Positions 1-10,302 of a stretch of DNA of 64,000 bases are shown one piece after another (position 1 is the first letter of the stretch; the number at the start of each line of letters is the position of its first letter). The position numbers and the translations under genes were made by a program. The notes under the pieces were generated by a model, which did not search any database, was not told the DNA's origin, and saw only the letters and a program-made list of their open reading frames with translations. The stretch covers positions 16,794,003-16,858,002 of the forward strand of contig JAJEKV010000030.1 of the NCBI GenBank assembly GCA_021234155.1, in the 5' to 3' direction. Origin of the DNA: Isoetes taiwanensis. Its lineage: Eukaryota; Streptophyta; Lycopodiopsida; Isoetales; Isoetaceae.

Positions 1-1344
1 AAGCAAGGTTGCCCTTTATCGCCAACTTTGTTTGGCATTTTCATGGATGATTTAGAGAGGTGGATAACCATGCAGGGGGGAGATGGGGTAAGCCTTGCAG
101 GGCATGTCATTCTCTTACTGCTCTACGCGGATGACATTGTATTGCTATCATGCAGCAAAGAGGGGATGCAGAAACACCTGGACACATTATCGACATTTTG
201 TGATGCCACAGGTATGAAAGTCAATTTGGGAAAGACCAAAATTGTGATATTCGGAACAAACCTGGATAAGAACTATACATTCTTTTATAAAGGGGAGTCA
301 GTAGAGATTTCTAGCTCCTACAAATATCTAGGGCTCATTGTAGACAAGCACTTTAGGTGGAATCAAACGGTGGAGCAGAGGGTTAATGGAGGGCTGAAAG
401 CGTTATTTGCTATGCAAAAGAAATGCTTAAAGGCAGATATCTGGAACTTTGAGCTAAAAAGGATGTTGTTCAAAATACTAGTACAGACAGTAGTGTTATA
501 TGGATGTGAAGTCTGGGGGCCCGGAGTCTCACTTGAGCTATGGCAAAAAATAGAGCGAGTGCAGAAAAAGTTTTTACACACTGAGCTTGGAGTTAAAATG
601 CAGACCCCGTATGTCATGATGTTGGCAGAATGCGGTATGGTGCAGTTGGAATGTGAAGCTTTATGCTGTTTCTTAACATATTTAAGCAGGATTGGGGGGC
701 TAGAGGAAGAAAGTTACCCGCGGTTAGCACTAAATGTGACAATGGATAAGGGATGGTATGTAGATGGTATGAACTGGCTACGAAAATGGGGTATTTAGGT
801 TCAAGACTTGGCACGCAATAAGAACCGAATACATGACTGGGTAAGAGACACTGTTCAAGCGAGAATTTGGCACACACCTGGTATCAAAATGCTGCAGTAT
901 AGGGAGAAGATGAATCCAACACTACAGGCAATGAAGTACTTGGATGAGAACTTATCTTTAGCAAAAAGGCATGTTATCTGCCGGATGAGGCTAAGTGCGC
1001 ACCACTTAAGTGTAGAAGTTGGCAGGTGGTATAACATTCAGAGGGAATACCGAACGTGCCAGGCATGTGGGTCAGATGAAATAGAGGATGAGGAACATGC
1101 AATCCTATTTTGTCCAGCATATCAAGCCCTACGGGATAGGTTTGGGTTCAGTATACTTAATTTACAACAATTTTTCGTCATGCCAGCTACTATAGTAGGT
1201 AGTTTTTTAATTGATATGTTGGCCCTGAGGGAGACAGCAATCAAACATATTGTAGAATCCAGTGGAGACGAGGAAGAAGAGAGCGACGGCGAGCAACTCG
1301 ATTATGAGTGCTTGCCAGATGATATGATATTTGGTTTTGGATAA
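1..1344 (+). pseudogene. LINE reverse transcriptase, 3' part of ORF2
   Basis: The reading frame is open from base 1 and starts inside a reverse transcriptase at the KQGCPLSPTLFG motif, so the 5' part lies outside the window. The catalytic YADD box follows (LLYADDIVLLS, about bases 118-150), then the thumb region (KYLGLIVD, VLYGCEVWG). The C-terminal part has a Cys/His motif (CQACG, then EDEEHAILFCP, about bases 1055-1115), which is typical of the tail of many LINE ORF2 proteins. One TAG at 796-798 interrupts an otherwise continuous frame, so the product would be cut before the Cys/His tail. The protein ends with an acidic stretch. A related tail lies at 7590-8277. Family assignment as a non-LTR retrotransposon is firm; the clade is not resolved. 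Confidence 0.9.
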
Positions 1345-1412
1345 GTTTTATGGTTGTACTCTGTCTTATAGACCTGATGGTCTAACAAGACGAAATAATA
1401 CAAATCACTTCA

Positions 1413-1418
<6 letters not shown>
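1345..1418 (+). mobile_element. 3' end of the LINE
   Basis: This short 3' untranslated stretch follows the LINE stop codon and contains a small hairpin (GACCTGATGGTC) before an A-rich end (ACGAAATAATACAAAT). It runs through TCACT repeats directly into a (TC)n microsatellite, so the LINE appears to have ended or inserted in that microsatellite. Confidence 0.6.
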
Positions 1419-1472
<54 letters not shown>

Positions 1473-1578
1473 GTCGGCCACATGCTCGTAAAAAAAACCA
1501 TCTCTCGTCACATACTTTCCCCGAAATGTACGTATTTTTTTGGGAGGAGAGGAGAGACGATTGTCTCTCGAGGCTTAA
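1419..1578. repeat. Microsatellite-centred MITE-like element, right half (copy A)
   Basis: A (TC)n run (1419-1470) is followed by GCGTCGGCCACATGC, an A-run with ATCTCTCGT, and an end rich in CTCTC that finishes with GAGGCTTAA. The same order is seen in the complete copy B at 5117-5498, so this looks like the right half of the same family. The left half is replaced by the LINE. Confidence 0.55.
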
Positions 1579-1797
1579 CAGCCTCTGTTATTGGCAGAAT
1601 TTTTGCTGTTTGCCGGATTTTCGATCGTGCATCAATTCCGGCCGACGAGAGAAAATGTGGGATAATTCGATCGTAACGTTCAATTCGGGCGCCAAATTGT
1701 GGGATATTCAAGCCTGTTTTTCTTGGTTCGGCGGGCTATGTGGGATAATTCATTTCTAGTTTTGCCTCCCCATTCTTTCGATTCCGGCCACTAAGCC
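1579..1797. other. Non-coding leader before the transposase
   Basis: No gene is visible. The motif TGTGGGATAATTC occurs twice (near 1658 and 1739) with a related TGTGGGATATTC between. The left terminus of the PIF-Harbinger element should lie here or just upstream, but I could not match it to the right terminus. Confidence 0.4.
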
Positions 1798-3076
1798 ATG
1801 GATCCGGTCATTCTTGGTATGATTGCCATGCTTTTTCGGGCTTTGACACTCGGATTTGCATTACAGAGATACTGTTTGCAGCTATTGGAACTCAACGAGC
1901 TCGAAGACCCAATGACCCTTTTCGATGATGAGGTTTTAGAAGACAACAATGGTATGTTTTTTTGCGCATCTGCAGCGTTAATGGTTGCGGGTTCCAGCAG
2001 GGTTAGAAGACCACCAAGAAGATTTTGGATTGCTCCAAGCCAGAGAACACAATGGGATAATATCGATAACCACGCATGGAATTGTATAGCTTCCTTTGAA
2101 GATGATATGTGGCACCAATTTTACAGGATGAAGAGAGCCACATTTGAGAGATTGGTAGGTTTAATTGTGCCCTATCTTGTCAGGCCCGGAAATAAAGTAA
2201 GGCCCCCTGTTGATCCAAGGAAAGCGATTGCTATGGTTCTCAGATTTCCTTGCACACGGGGATATGCCCTTACATGTCCTGGAGATTTTATGTTGGGAAA
2301 GCAACAATGATGTAAATATACCAAGAAAATCACGCTTGTATTGGCTTTGAAGACAATGCTGTACAAACGTTTTGTTGCAATGCCTTCAGGTGCAAGATTA
2401 ATTCAGTGCATTAAGGAATTCCATGATGCAACAGGGTTGCCCAATATATATGGTGCAGTTGACGGATCCCATATTTTTTATGGAGGAAACCCAAAAAGAA
2501 GGACAATGGGGAAGACTATTACAACAGACATAAGAGGCATTCATGTCTCATGCAAGGAATTGTGACACATAGCGGACTTTTTTATAAATGTTTGTGTAAC
2601 AAGAACAAGTTCATCCATGATTCTAACCAGTTCAAGAAGAGCTCCATCTATAACAAAATTGCCTCCAAACAAATTTTGCAAGAACCAAGGTGACACTTAG
2701 TGGCGTAAAACTAAAGAAGGGGCAGCCCTTCACCGATCAAGATGTTCGGGTAAATATTCCACCTCTTCTATTAGGTGATTCAAATTATTCTAGCAGGCCC
2801 TTCTCCTTAAAGTTTTTCCTCAAAATCGTGGGTGCTTATGGTAAGTTCAACAAAAGGATTTGTAGGGGCAGAGTGTGTGTGGAGAATGGATTTGGCATTG
2901 TGAAGGAAAAATTCAGAATTCTGAAACACTTGCCCGTGCATGTTGCCAAAGCTTCCAAGATCATACACGCATGTTGTGTTCTATGGAACTTCTGTATAAT
3001 GGAAGACAAGGGCTGGGACATGCTGCCAATTGAAGATGATCCTCCACCAATTTACTACTATGAAACGAAGCCATGA
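1798..3076 (+). pseudogene. PIF-Harbinger transposase (DDE_Tnp_4 / ALP1-like)
   Basis: Three consecutive open stretches (1798-2310, 2341-2565, 2690-3076) make one transposase in different frames. The N-terminal part has the plant PIF signature FYRMKRATFERLV with VRPPVDPRKAIAMVL. The three catalytic acidic residues are all present: D in YGAVDGSHI (second stretch), D in LLGDSNYSS and E in VENGFG (third stretch). The breaks lie near 2310, between 2565 and 2690 (where the motif after the first Asp is partly lost), and at the stops between them. The enzyme would cut and paste the element, normally with an accessory SANT/Myb-like protein encoded beside it. The broken frame makes this copy inactive. 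Confidence 0.88.
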
Positions 3077-3794
3077 ATGTGTCATTAAAAAACAAGGTGA
3101 TCAAATGAGGCACGTGTTATTTGAAAATCTGGATGGACATGTGATCCTATGATTGTTTTTTTGTAGACAATAAATATTAAATTCAAAAGTCAATTCTTAT
3201 CCATCTCGCTATCTTTACTTATTTGTCAGGCATTTCTTACATTATGATGAATAAGTGATTGAGTTTAGAGCTAAGTTTCCATTTAGAGCCTCAAAACATT
3301 TCACTTGGAAATACTGAACAACCTGTTACAGAATTAGTGAGTCCTGTGACTTCACAATGACAGAACTTAGAATACTAGGAAAAATCATTTGTACACAAAC
3401 AAGTTTGATAAGAGAAGTTTATATTCATAAAAAAAGATTACATGGGCATATGAAGCCCTGTTCAAAATATTTGAGCATTTGATCTGCCAGAAACATTCTA
3501 AGTGAGTCAAATGACTTCACTATACTAAAAAAAAGTCTGCACGCCTTCCAATGATACCAGGAAATCTGCATGAATAGACATTGGCATTTGTTTTCAACTG
3601 TCAGTTTCCGAGCAATCATATGAGAAAAAAAAATGGCTGCCATGCCATTTAACAGAAACAAAGGCATTTTATAAAAAGAAAATGCATAACAACAAAAGAA
3701 GTGAAGGAGAGGCAGATTCGCATAGAAAGGGGACACAGATCACATGGAAAGGTTGGACTACGAATTTCATGGAGGCACCACATTTCCTGTAGCT
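3077..3794. other. Spacer between the two PIF-Harbinger genes
   Basis: AT-rich sequence between the convergent transposase and accessory genes. I see no coding signal, RNA gene or strong repeat. Confidence 0.5.
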
Positions 3795-4810
3795 TCACAT
3801 AGACACACTCCATATGCCCCGTCCCTTGTTTGCGCAATTTGCTGCCCATTCAAAAACCTCCTGATCCACACTAACGCCCATTCCAATAAAAACTGCAATG
3901 GTCTCCTTACTGAAGCTGCAATGAATAACCTTGTGAGACATAACTTCGACTTCAGGGTTTGCTGGCTGGACAGTGGGAGATGAAAACTGGCTTTCTTCTT
4001 GCTCCACTTCGTCCGAAGAGTCTTCAAGATTCTCCTCAGAATCATGATTTTCCTGAAAAATCGCTTCTAAGCTGACAGGCGGGTCACTAAACTGAAGAGA
4101 ATCCCCACTGCTGTCGGGAAGAACCTCGTCACTGGAGGTAGGCCAAGTATCATGGTCAGAATAATAGGGTTTCTCGGAGGAAGATGAAGATGTGGTGGGT
4201 GGAGTTTGATAGGATGATGATCTCGAAGAAGAGCTCGAAGAGGAACTCGAAGAAGAGGAGCTTCGGCTTGGAGAGCGTTGGCGCTTTCTGTTCACGACTC
4301 TCTCTATATTGTCACGGCTTGCATGCAAGAATTGGGGGGAGCTTAAGTAGCCTTTACGAATTTGGATGACTATGACTAGAAGGCAATATTTAATGCTAAA
4401 ATAATAGGGCTGTACAACTTCTTTAATATTTAAGAATACTGGATGATTTTGTGACAGTTCCAAAAAAGAAATTCTAAAAAGCAAATAACTGAAAACGAAC
4501 CTTTATTCCTTGTTTTTGGCAGCAAGTTTGGCAATTTCGAGCAAGGTCTCCTTTGTCATTTCACATATGCTTTGAGTCATTGCAGCCATTGACTCTGCAA
4601 TTTTCAGACTGTTTGCAGATCTTATTGTTTCCAATTCCCTGACCAACTCAAATTTTCTTGCACTTTCTTCTTTCAGAAAATCTTATTTCTTCACCTCAGT
4701 GTCCCCAAATGTGCTTTCCGGGTCCTTCTTGGTGCCATTTTTTCAACCCAGGAGGCACGAAAGGCTTGCTGGTTGCTGGCAAAGCAGATCGAGAGGCCTT
4801 AGACATCTGA
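3795..4810 (-). pseudogene. PIF-Harbinger accessory protein, degraded
   Basis: Reading on the minus strand, a start near 4804 gives MSKASRSALPATSKPFVPPG, then a frameshift near 4730 and a stop. A helical segment follows (KEESARKFELVRELETIR, SMAAMTQSICEMTKETLLEI) and ends at 4503. A second open part (4484-3795) has a long serine run, then acidic sequence (SSDEVEQEESQF) and a C-terminal end with VIHCSFSKETIAVFIGMGV. Position and opposite orientation next to the transposase fit the second ORF of PIF-Harbinger elements. The Myb-like DNA-binding fold itself is not clearly visible, so the call rests mainly on context. Confidence 0.5.
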
Positions 4811-5116
4811 ATCCAATTAATTGATTGGGAATAAGGACGACATAAAAGGAAATTGACGATCAGAAATTAATGAACGAATGCACAAAAAACATAATGCAAA
4901 TGCCTGCGTGATCTGATGAATACCTGGATCGTAAGCGGCTAATTGCTTCGAGGAATTGGATACTTGGAGCAAGAATTAGGCGGCCTTGAAGATCAAGAAA
5001 CAGGGAAATGGCTCCGGTATTCGGTCGTAAGGAAACATTTGGGCGGTTTTTTTAGGCGGCGAAAATTAAGGCTAATTGTTTGGTTAGTGGGCAATGAAAA
5101 ACGCCCCTAACGGTAT

Positions 5117-5498
<382 letters not shown>

Positions 5499-5819
5499 CA
5501 AGGCTCGTTAAGAGAAAAACAAAATCGGCCAAACGTTTCCTTCCTAAAAAATTTAGGGGATCCCTTTTTTTCTGGATCCCCTGCTTCCTGGTTATGGCCG
5601 CTTGCTTCCTGGTTATGGCGGCCGCTTCCGGATCCCCTGCTTCCTGGTTATGGCGGGCGCTTGTAGCCTTTTCTTTGGTTATGTTATTCTTTGTTTTCTT
5701 TGTTGTCATATTCTTTGTTTGCTCTGGAGATTAGATCTGAGGCTAGCTATAGCAGAGTTTGCAGCCTTGTCCACAGCAACGATGTTAGGCCAGCCCAAGA
5801 ACTAATCCCATCTGCCTTG

Positions 5820-7056
5820 ATGTCTTATGTATTTGCCTAATTTGAGATCAAAAGAAGAGAATGATAAGCAGAAGGAGCAATAAGCACAGGAGCGTGAGCA
5901 GCATTTGAAGAAGAGAGCATTATCACAATCCGATTCTTCAGAATTTAATAGAAGGAGTATAGTTTCCCAGAGATTAAGATTTAGTTCCTTGCCATCCACA
6001 AGTCAAAGAGAGCAATATTCAAGTGAAACAAGTCCTTTGAGTCCATCAAATATATCAGCCATTGTTCCGATTGTCTTGCCAACATCTGTTACATCTACAA
6101 TGAATCAAGCTCAGCCCATGAAGGCCACAAAGATGCCATATCCTACTTTTTCAGCTCTTGGAGGAGTAGATGTTGATTCAAATGTCCAATCTTTCTTGAC
6201 TATTAGTGAAGCAAATAGAGAGGATAATGATGCTGAAAAGTTAAGACTATTTCCAGCTACTCTTAACGATGATGCAATAGAATGGTACCGCCTTGCTAAA
6301 ACTGCCGACCTTTCCATCATTGGGCTGATCTTGAAAAGGCATTTCTGAGTGCATTTAGACCAGTAGGATATGCTCAGAGGGTGAGTGATGAATTGGCCTA
6401 TATTAAACTGTTCCCCAATGAAAGCCTGCAAAGCTATATTATAAGATTCCGTAGATTATTGGCTAAGAAAATTCCTACTCCTTCTGATGAAGACCAAGTA
6501 CGCTATTTTACAAATGGATTACCTACTGATATAGGTTTTTATACCAAGGGCCAGATGCCAGCTAAATTAGAAGATGCTATTAAACTAGCATATAGCTGGG
6601 AACAAGCGAAAATGTCTATGGCACGTTACTATCAACCTGGTATGGTTATGCCTTCTGTTTTAGGGGGAGTTCCTACAATGCTTCCAACTCAATTGAGTAT
6701 ACCTACCTCTATGGATATGTCTTCAATGATGCCTACACCTTTCCAAAACTCTGGAATGATTTCTACAGTACCTGGAGGAGTTGACTATAGTAAGCTGCAA
6801 AGTGGTGGTGCTGTTATGAATGAGCCTGAAATTAATTTCAAAACTGAATTAGCAAAGGTAAAAGAAGATTTAGTGGGTTCTTTGACTAAACAAATGGCTG
6901 ATCTTCAACTAAATTGTATTAATAATCCAACACAAACTAGAAATGAGAGAGTAAATATCTGATGTGTTAAATGCAAGGGGTATGGGCATATGCCTTTTGA
7001 ATGTGCAACGCCAGCAGACTTCCAACATTATTCCCTCCGTAAGATCAAGTACTTGA
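5820..7056 (+). pseudogene. Gypsy-type retrotransposon gag, degraded
   Basis: The frame has a charged N-terminal part, then the capsid region: EKLRLFPATLNDDAIEWY (about 6235-6290), WADLEKAFLSAFRP (from about 6310), ESLQSYIIRFRRL and a C-terminal domain ending near 6620. A zinc knuckle CVKCKGYGHMPFEC (CX2CX4HX4C) sits at 6961-7003. The frame is broken at 5884 (TAA), by a one-base shift near 6305 between TADLS and HHWADL, and by a TGA at 6961-6963 just before the knuckle. No protease or pol follows; the sequence stops resembling a retrotransposon at about 7050. Gag would form the capsid and package RNA. Confidence 0.85.
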
Positions 7057-7067
7057 ACTTTTTGGAA

Positions 7068-7129
7068 TGTGTGTTTTATCTTGACTATTTTTGCATGATG
7101 CGCTTAAATTAGTCAAGATAAAACACACA
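7068..7129. repeat. Perfect 20-bp inverted repeat
   Basis: Bases 7068-7087 are the exact reverse complement of 7110-7129 with a 22-base loop. It lies downstream of CTCCCTCCGTAAGATCAAGT, which resembles the start of Stowaway MITEs, but no matching right end is seen. Confidence 0.85.
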
Positions 7130-7365
7130 ACATTCATTTGAAGCCCCTGTGCACACAAACCTCATCCAATACACCAGTACGCAATGAGACGGACGCCACC
7201 AAGGAGACAGAGCCATGATACTTGATTTGAGGCAGATGCCATAGCTGCTACGACAAGCAACAAACCATGAAACTTTTCAGGTAAACAACAAAAAAAACCC
7301 GAAAAAAAAATTTGCGGAGATCCTCCCTTAACAGCCAACAATATTGAAAACGTCCTTAACAACAG
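7130..7365. other. Unassigned sequence
   Basis: No coding signal or repeat could be supported here. Confidence 0.4.
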
Positions 7366-7483
7366 TTAGGGGCAAATTGTCTCTCAGGGGGAGAGTCCAA
7401 AATTTGTCTCTCCCCCAATCTCTCGTCATCTCCCATCTCTCGTTATCTCTCATTTTATCTCTCGGCTCGTATGTGGCCAATGC

Positions 7484-7529
<46 letters not shown>

Positions 7530-7530
7530 A
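7366..7530. repeat. Microsatellite-centred MITE-like element, left half (copy C)
   Basis: It begins TTAGGGGCAAATTGTCTCTC like copy B, continues through CTCTC-rich sequence to TATGTGGCCAATGCA, then (TC)n (7485-7506) and (AC)n (7507-7529). The right half is missing; a LINE tail lies just beyond. Confidence 0.6.
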
Positions 7531-7589
7531 ATTGGTTGAAGTCTGCTTAATGTATGTACTTTACAAGTAGTTTAAGAAAAACCATTGGT

Positions 7590-8277
7590 AACAAGCCCAT
7601 AAATGGCCATCGCTACAGGGTTCGATTGATCATCTAGTGCATGGATGTATGGAGTAGAATTGCATACATTAATGGGGTTAAAAAGCTTGGACGATGACAG
7701 GCTTCCATATATAGGAATGCAAATGTCTTCTGAAAATGGATGGTATTCTGATGTTAAAACGTGGGCAAGCAAATGGGGGTTGGATGAACAAGATTGGCTG
7801 GATTCTGATGCAGGTGTCAGAGATATAGTGCAATCTAAGGTAATTGAGAAGTTGTGGCGTGAAAAAGGGACCAAGATGAATTTCTACTTGATGGAGGTTA
7901 ACCCCATGCTTGTGTATATGGAACAAGAGTACTTACGAGTGCAACTGTGGCTTAAGAAGGTGATTGCATGATATAGACTGGGTTCTCACTGGCTGCGGGT
8001 TGAGACAGGGCATTGGGAAGGGATTCCAAGAGAAGATCGAACCTGTTATTGTGACAACGGACACAGTGAAGATGAGGAACATGTCTTTTTGCACTGTCCT
8101 CATTACCAGGAGATACGCGATGATTTTGAGATCAGTCAAGAAGATTTCCAGAATTTTTTTACTTTATTATTGCAAATAGAGCCTTTGAAGCTGGGTACTT
8201 TTATGTTAAAAATAGAAACCCATCGTGAACTAGTACTACAAAGTTTGAAATCAGTGGATGTACATTTAGCTCCATGA
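7590..8277 (+). pseudogene. LINE ORF2 C-terminal fragment
   Basis: This is related to the end of the LINE at 1-1344: the order of SENGWYSDVKTWASKWG, the basic middle part and the Cys/His tail (TCYCDNGHSEDEEHVFLHCP, about 8041-8100) is the same. The frame changes near 7970 between the first part and the tail. The RT catalytic part is absent, so this is a 5'-truncated insertion, the usual outcome of target-primed reverse transcription. A stop near 8276 is followed by a short hairpin (CCTTTTGGGTCTC) and AT-rich 3' end. Confidence 0.8.
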
Positions 8278-8329
8278 CCTTTTGGGTCTCACAGAGCTCG
8301 ATTTAATTATATTATATTACATATTTATA

Positions 8330-8699
8330 ATTGCAATCTATAGGCACATGAAGATGGTTACGTAATTAATATCGTTACGAAGATATAGTTTTCGCTCATC
8401 CACATATAGAGTGCATAATCCTTAGCAACTAGACAATACATTTTGGTAGGTGGTGTCCCTCAAGCAACTTGTGTAGTTGTTTTCTACACTTTTCCAACAT
8501 AATACGTTGTAATACATCCCTTCTACTATACAAAACAATTTATTAAGAAGATTGGACCTCCTATTGAAGTGCATGGAATATAACAGTGTTACTAGGTTCA
8601 CAAAACAACTTTAGTATTTCCCAAAATGCATAAAGTATCATTAGTTTCACACACGATGGAGTGCACGTTTCTTCATGCATTCAACAGTATTTTAAATTA
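8330..8699. other. Unassigned AT-rich sequence
   Basis: No gene, RNA or clear repeat seen. Confidence 0.4.
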
Positions 8700-9165
8700 G
8701 CTTCTCGCCTTTTAAATCTCGCCTTTTAAATCTCGCCTCGAGGCCATGCTCATGTAGCTGACAGCAGGAGTTAACATCAAGATACAAAAATCTGGCGTAA
8801 TACAGGTCCCGGCTTGGCATCTCGGATTCTGTCCGCATCTGTGGCGATGCCCCGAGGTCGGATCCTTCCTACCTAAGCTCAGATTTATCCAACCCAAGCA
8901 AAGCTTTTCATCTGTAATACCCGGCCTCATACCAGCAAAGCTTCTCATCTGTAATATCGGCCATCAGGTTTCGAATTGTGGTAGATTATTTTGGATTATT
9001 ATATGTAATCCAGTTTAGCTCTATAGGCCATGGGCCTAGCTTTAATTCTCTGCTTCCTAACATAGAGCTTTGAGTTTTGACAGTTTGTGTCCCAGTTTTG
9101 TTCAATAGGCCATCGCCCTAGCATTGGTTTTCTACTACCCAGCATAAGGCTTTGAGTTTTCACAG
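8700..9165. repeat. Short tandem repeats upstream of the ORF1-like unit
   Basis: Three kinds of local duplication occur: CTCGCCTTTTAAAT twice plus a partial copy at 8702-8738, GCAAAGCTT(T/C)TCATCTGTAATA twice at about 8898-8957, and a repeat of about 78 bp (9009-9165) whose copies share CTCTATAGGCCATGGGCCTAGC-like and GCTTTGAGTTTT(G/C)ACAG segments. They sit where a 5' UTR or promoter of the following retroelement would be. Confidence 0.6.
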
Positions 9166-9270
9166 CCCAGTATACAGCAGCAATAACTCCAGTTCGGTGG
9201 CTCAGATTCTGCAACCAGCCCAAACGCGTAGCATACACAGCACCAACCCTAGGGCTAGGCAACCTATGTC

Positions 9271-10106
9271 ATGACGAGACGCCGTCATAATAACAATAGC
9301 TCCAACACAGATCCAAATCAAGCACGATTTCATGCGGCGCCAGGGGTACGTGAATTGTGGCATCAGCTGGGTGATTTTCAGCACGAGGTCTTTGATCGGT
9401 TGCCTCTAGCAGATGCCACTTTGATCCGGAATATGTGGGGCAAGATGCTTGTATATATAGGGCCAGGTATTCTATAAGATACTCGTTACACTTCACTACA
9501 AGCACTCAAGCGCAACAAGATCCGGACAGACCACAGTGCACAGAGACCAATATACAAACTGATCTAGGGCCAGACATGAGCACAGATGCCATGACTCAGA
9601 CAGGTCCAGCCTCATGCAAGGATACCATAATGATCGATGTACAGATACCTCCAGGTTCAGACATGGATTCTCACAGGCAGGGGGAGCAGCTTCCATCATC
9701 CATAGATGCTTCCGAGCAAAATAAAGACCTCAATCTATGCGTAGTGGGGCTACCTGAAACAGACTCTTGCTCAGATGCTGAACAAGCCTCAAACTTTTTC
9801 ACAGATATCATGCACATTCAGCAGCCTAGTATCGCCATAGCCCGGCGAGTTGGGGCCCAGAGATCGGACCGACCTCGTCATATAGTTGTGCACTTCAGCA
9901 CCTCTCAGGACAGGTTGTATGTGCTCCAGCACGACATCCATTTGAAGAATACTAGCTTCTCTGTTCAGGAGGACCTCTTCCCGGTACAGCTAACTAGGTG
10001 ACAGGAGGAGTTGTGTAAAGTCCGAGAGGCTCGCCTGCAGAATAAGTGGGCAGTGTACAGAGGGGGCACGCCTATCATTCGCGACCAGTGGCCTGAGAAC
10101 CCTTGA
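9271..10106 (+). pseudogene. LINE ORF1-like RNA-binding protein, stand-alone
   Basis: The N-terminal part (9271-9476) is short and polar. After a frameshift near 9476 the frame continues from about 9480 to 10106. The core has NLCVVGLPE, then a spacing with RRVG and RPRHIVVHF, then VQEDLFP. This is the order seen in L1 ORF1p (transposase_22-like) RRM and C-terminal domains, which bind the LINE RNA. A TGA at 9999-10001 interrupts the frame before a conserved-looking end (QEELCKVREARLQNKWAVY). No endonuclease or RT follows: 196 bases later the unit ends in a TTATTATTATT tail. So it is an ORF1-only unit or a deletion derivative. Family call is moderately sure. Confidence 0.65.
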
Positions 10107-10302
10107 TTGGGATATGCATAGTCCCCTATTAGTTCTTCTTGATATTTCTTTGGTATTTTGTTACGGGCTTAGTCCCCATACCGTGCTTTGTTTAGGCTTA
10201 GGCCTTTTGTTTTGTTGGGGGCTCATGCCCTCTTTCTTTGTTCTTTTCCCATAACCCGATTGGGTTCTCGTGGACGATAAAAAACTTATCTTATTATTAT
10301 TT
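10107..10302 (+). mobile_element. 3' UTR and TTA-rich tail of the ORF1-only retroelement
   Basis: GT-rich non-coding sequence contains a weak repeat of GGGCTTAGTCCCC / GGCTTAGGCC / GGGGCTCATGCCC. It ends GGGTTCTCGTGGACGATAAAAAAC followed by TTATCTTATTATTATT, a typical simple-repeat 3' tail of LINE-like elements. Confidence 0.55.

Larger units (their letters stand above)
1798..5110 (+). mobile_element. PIF-Harbinger DNA transposon, decayed
   Basis: The element is defined by the transposase and the convergent accessory gene. The right end is probably CGCCCC followed by TAA at 5102-5110; on the minus strand this reads TTAGGGGCG, which fits the TTA/TAA target preference of the superfamily. No matching left terminal repeat was found, so the left boundary is open. 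Confidence 0.65.
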
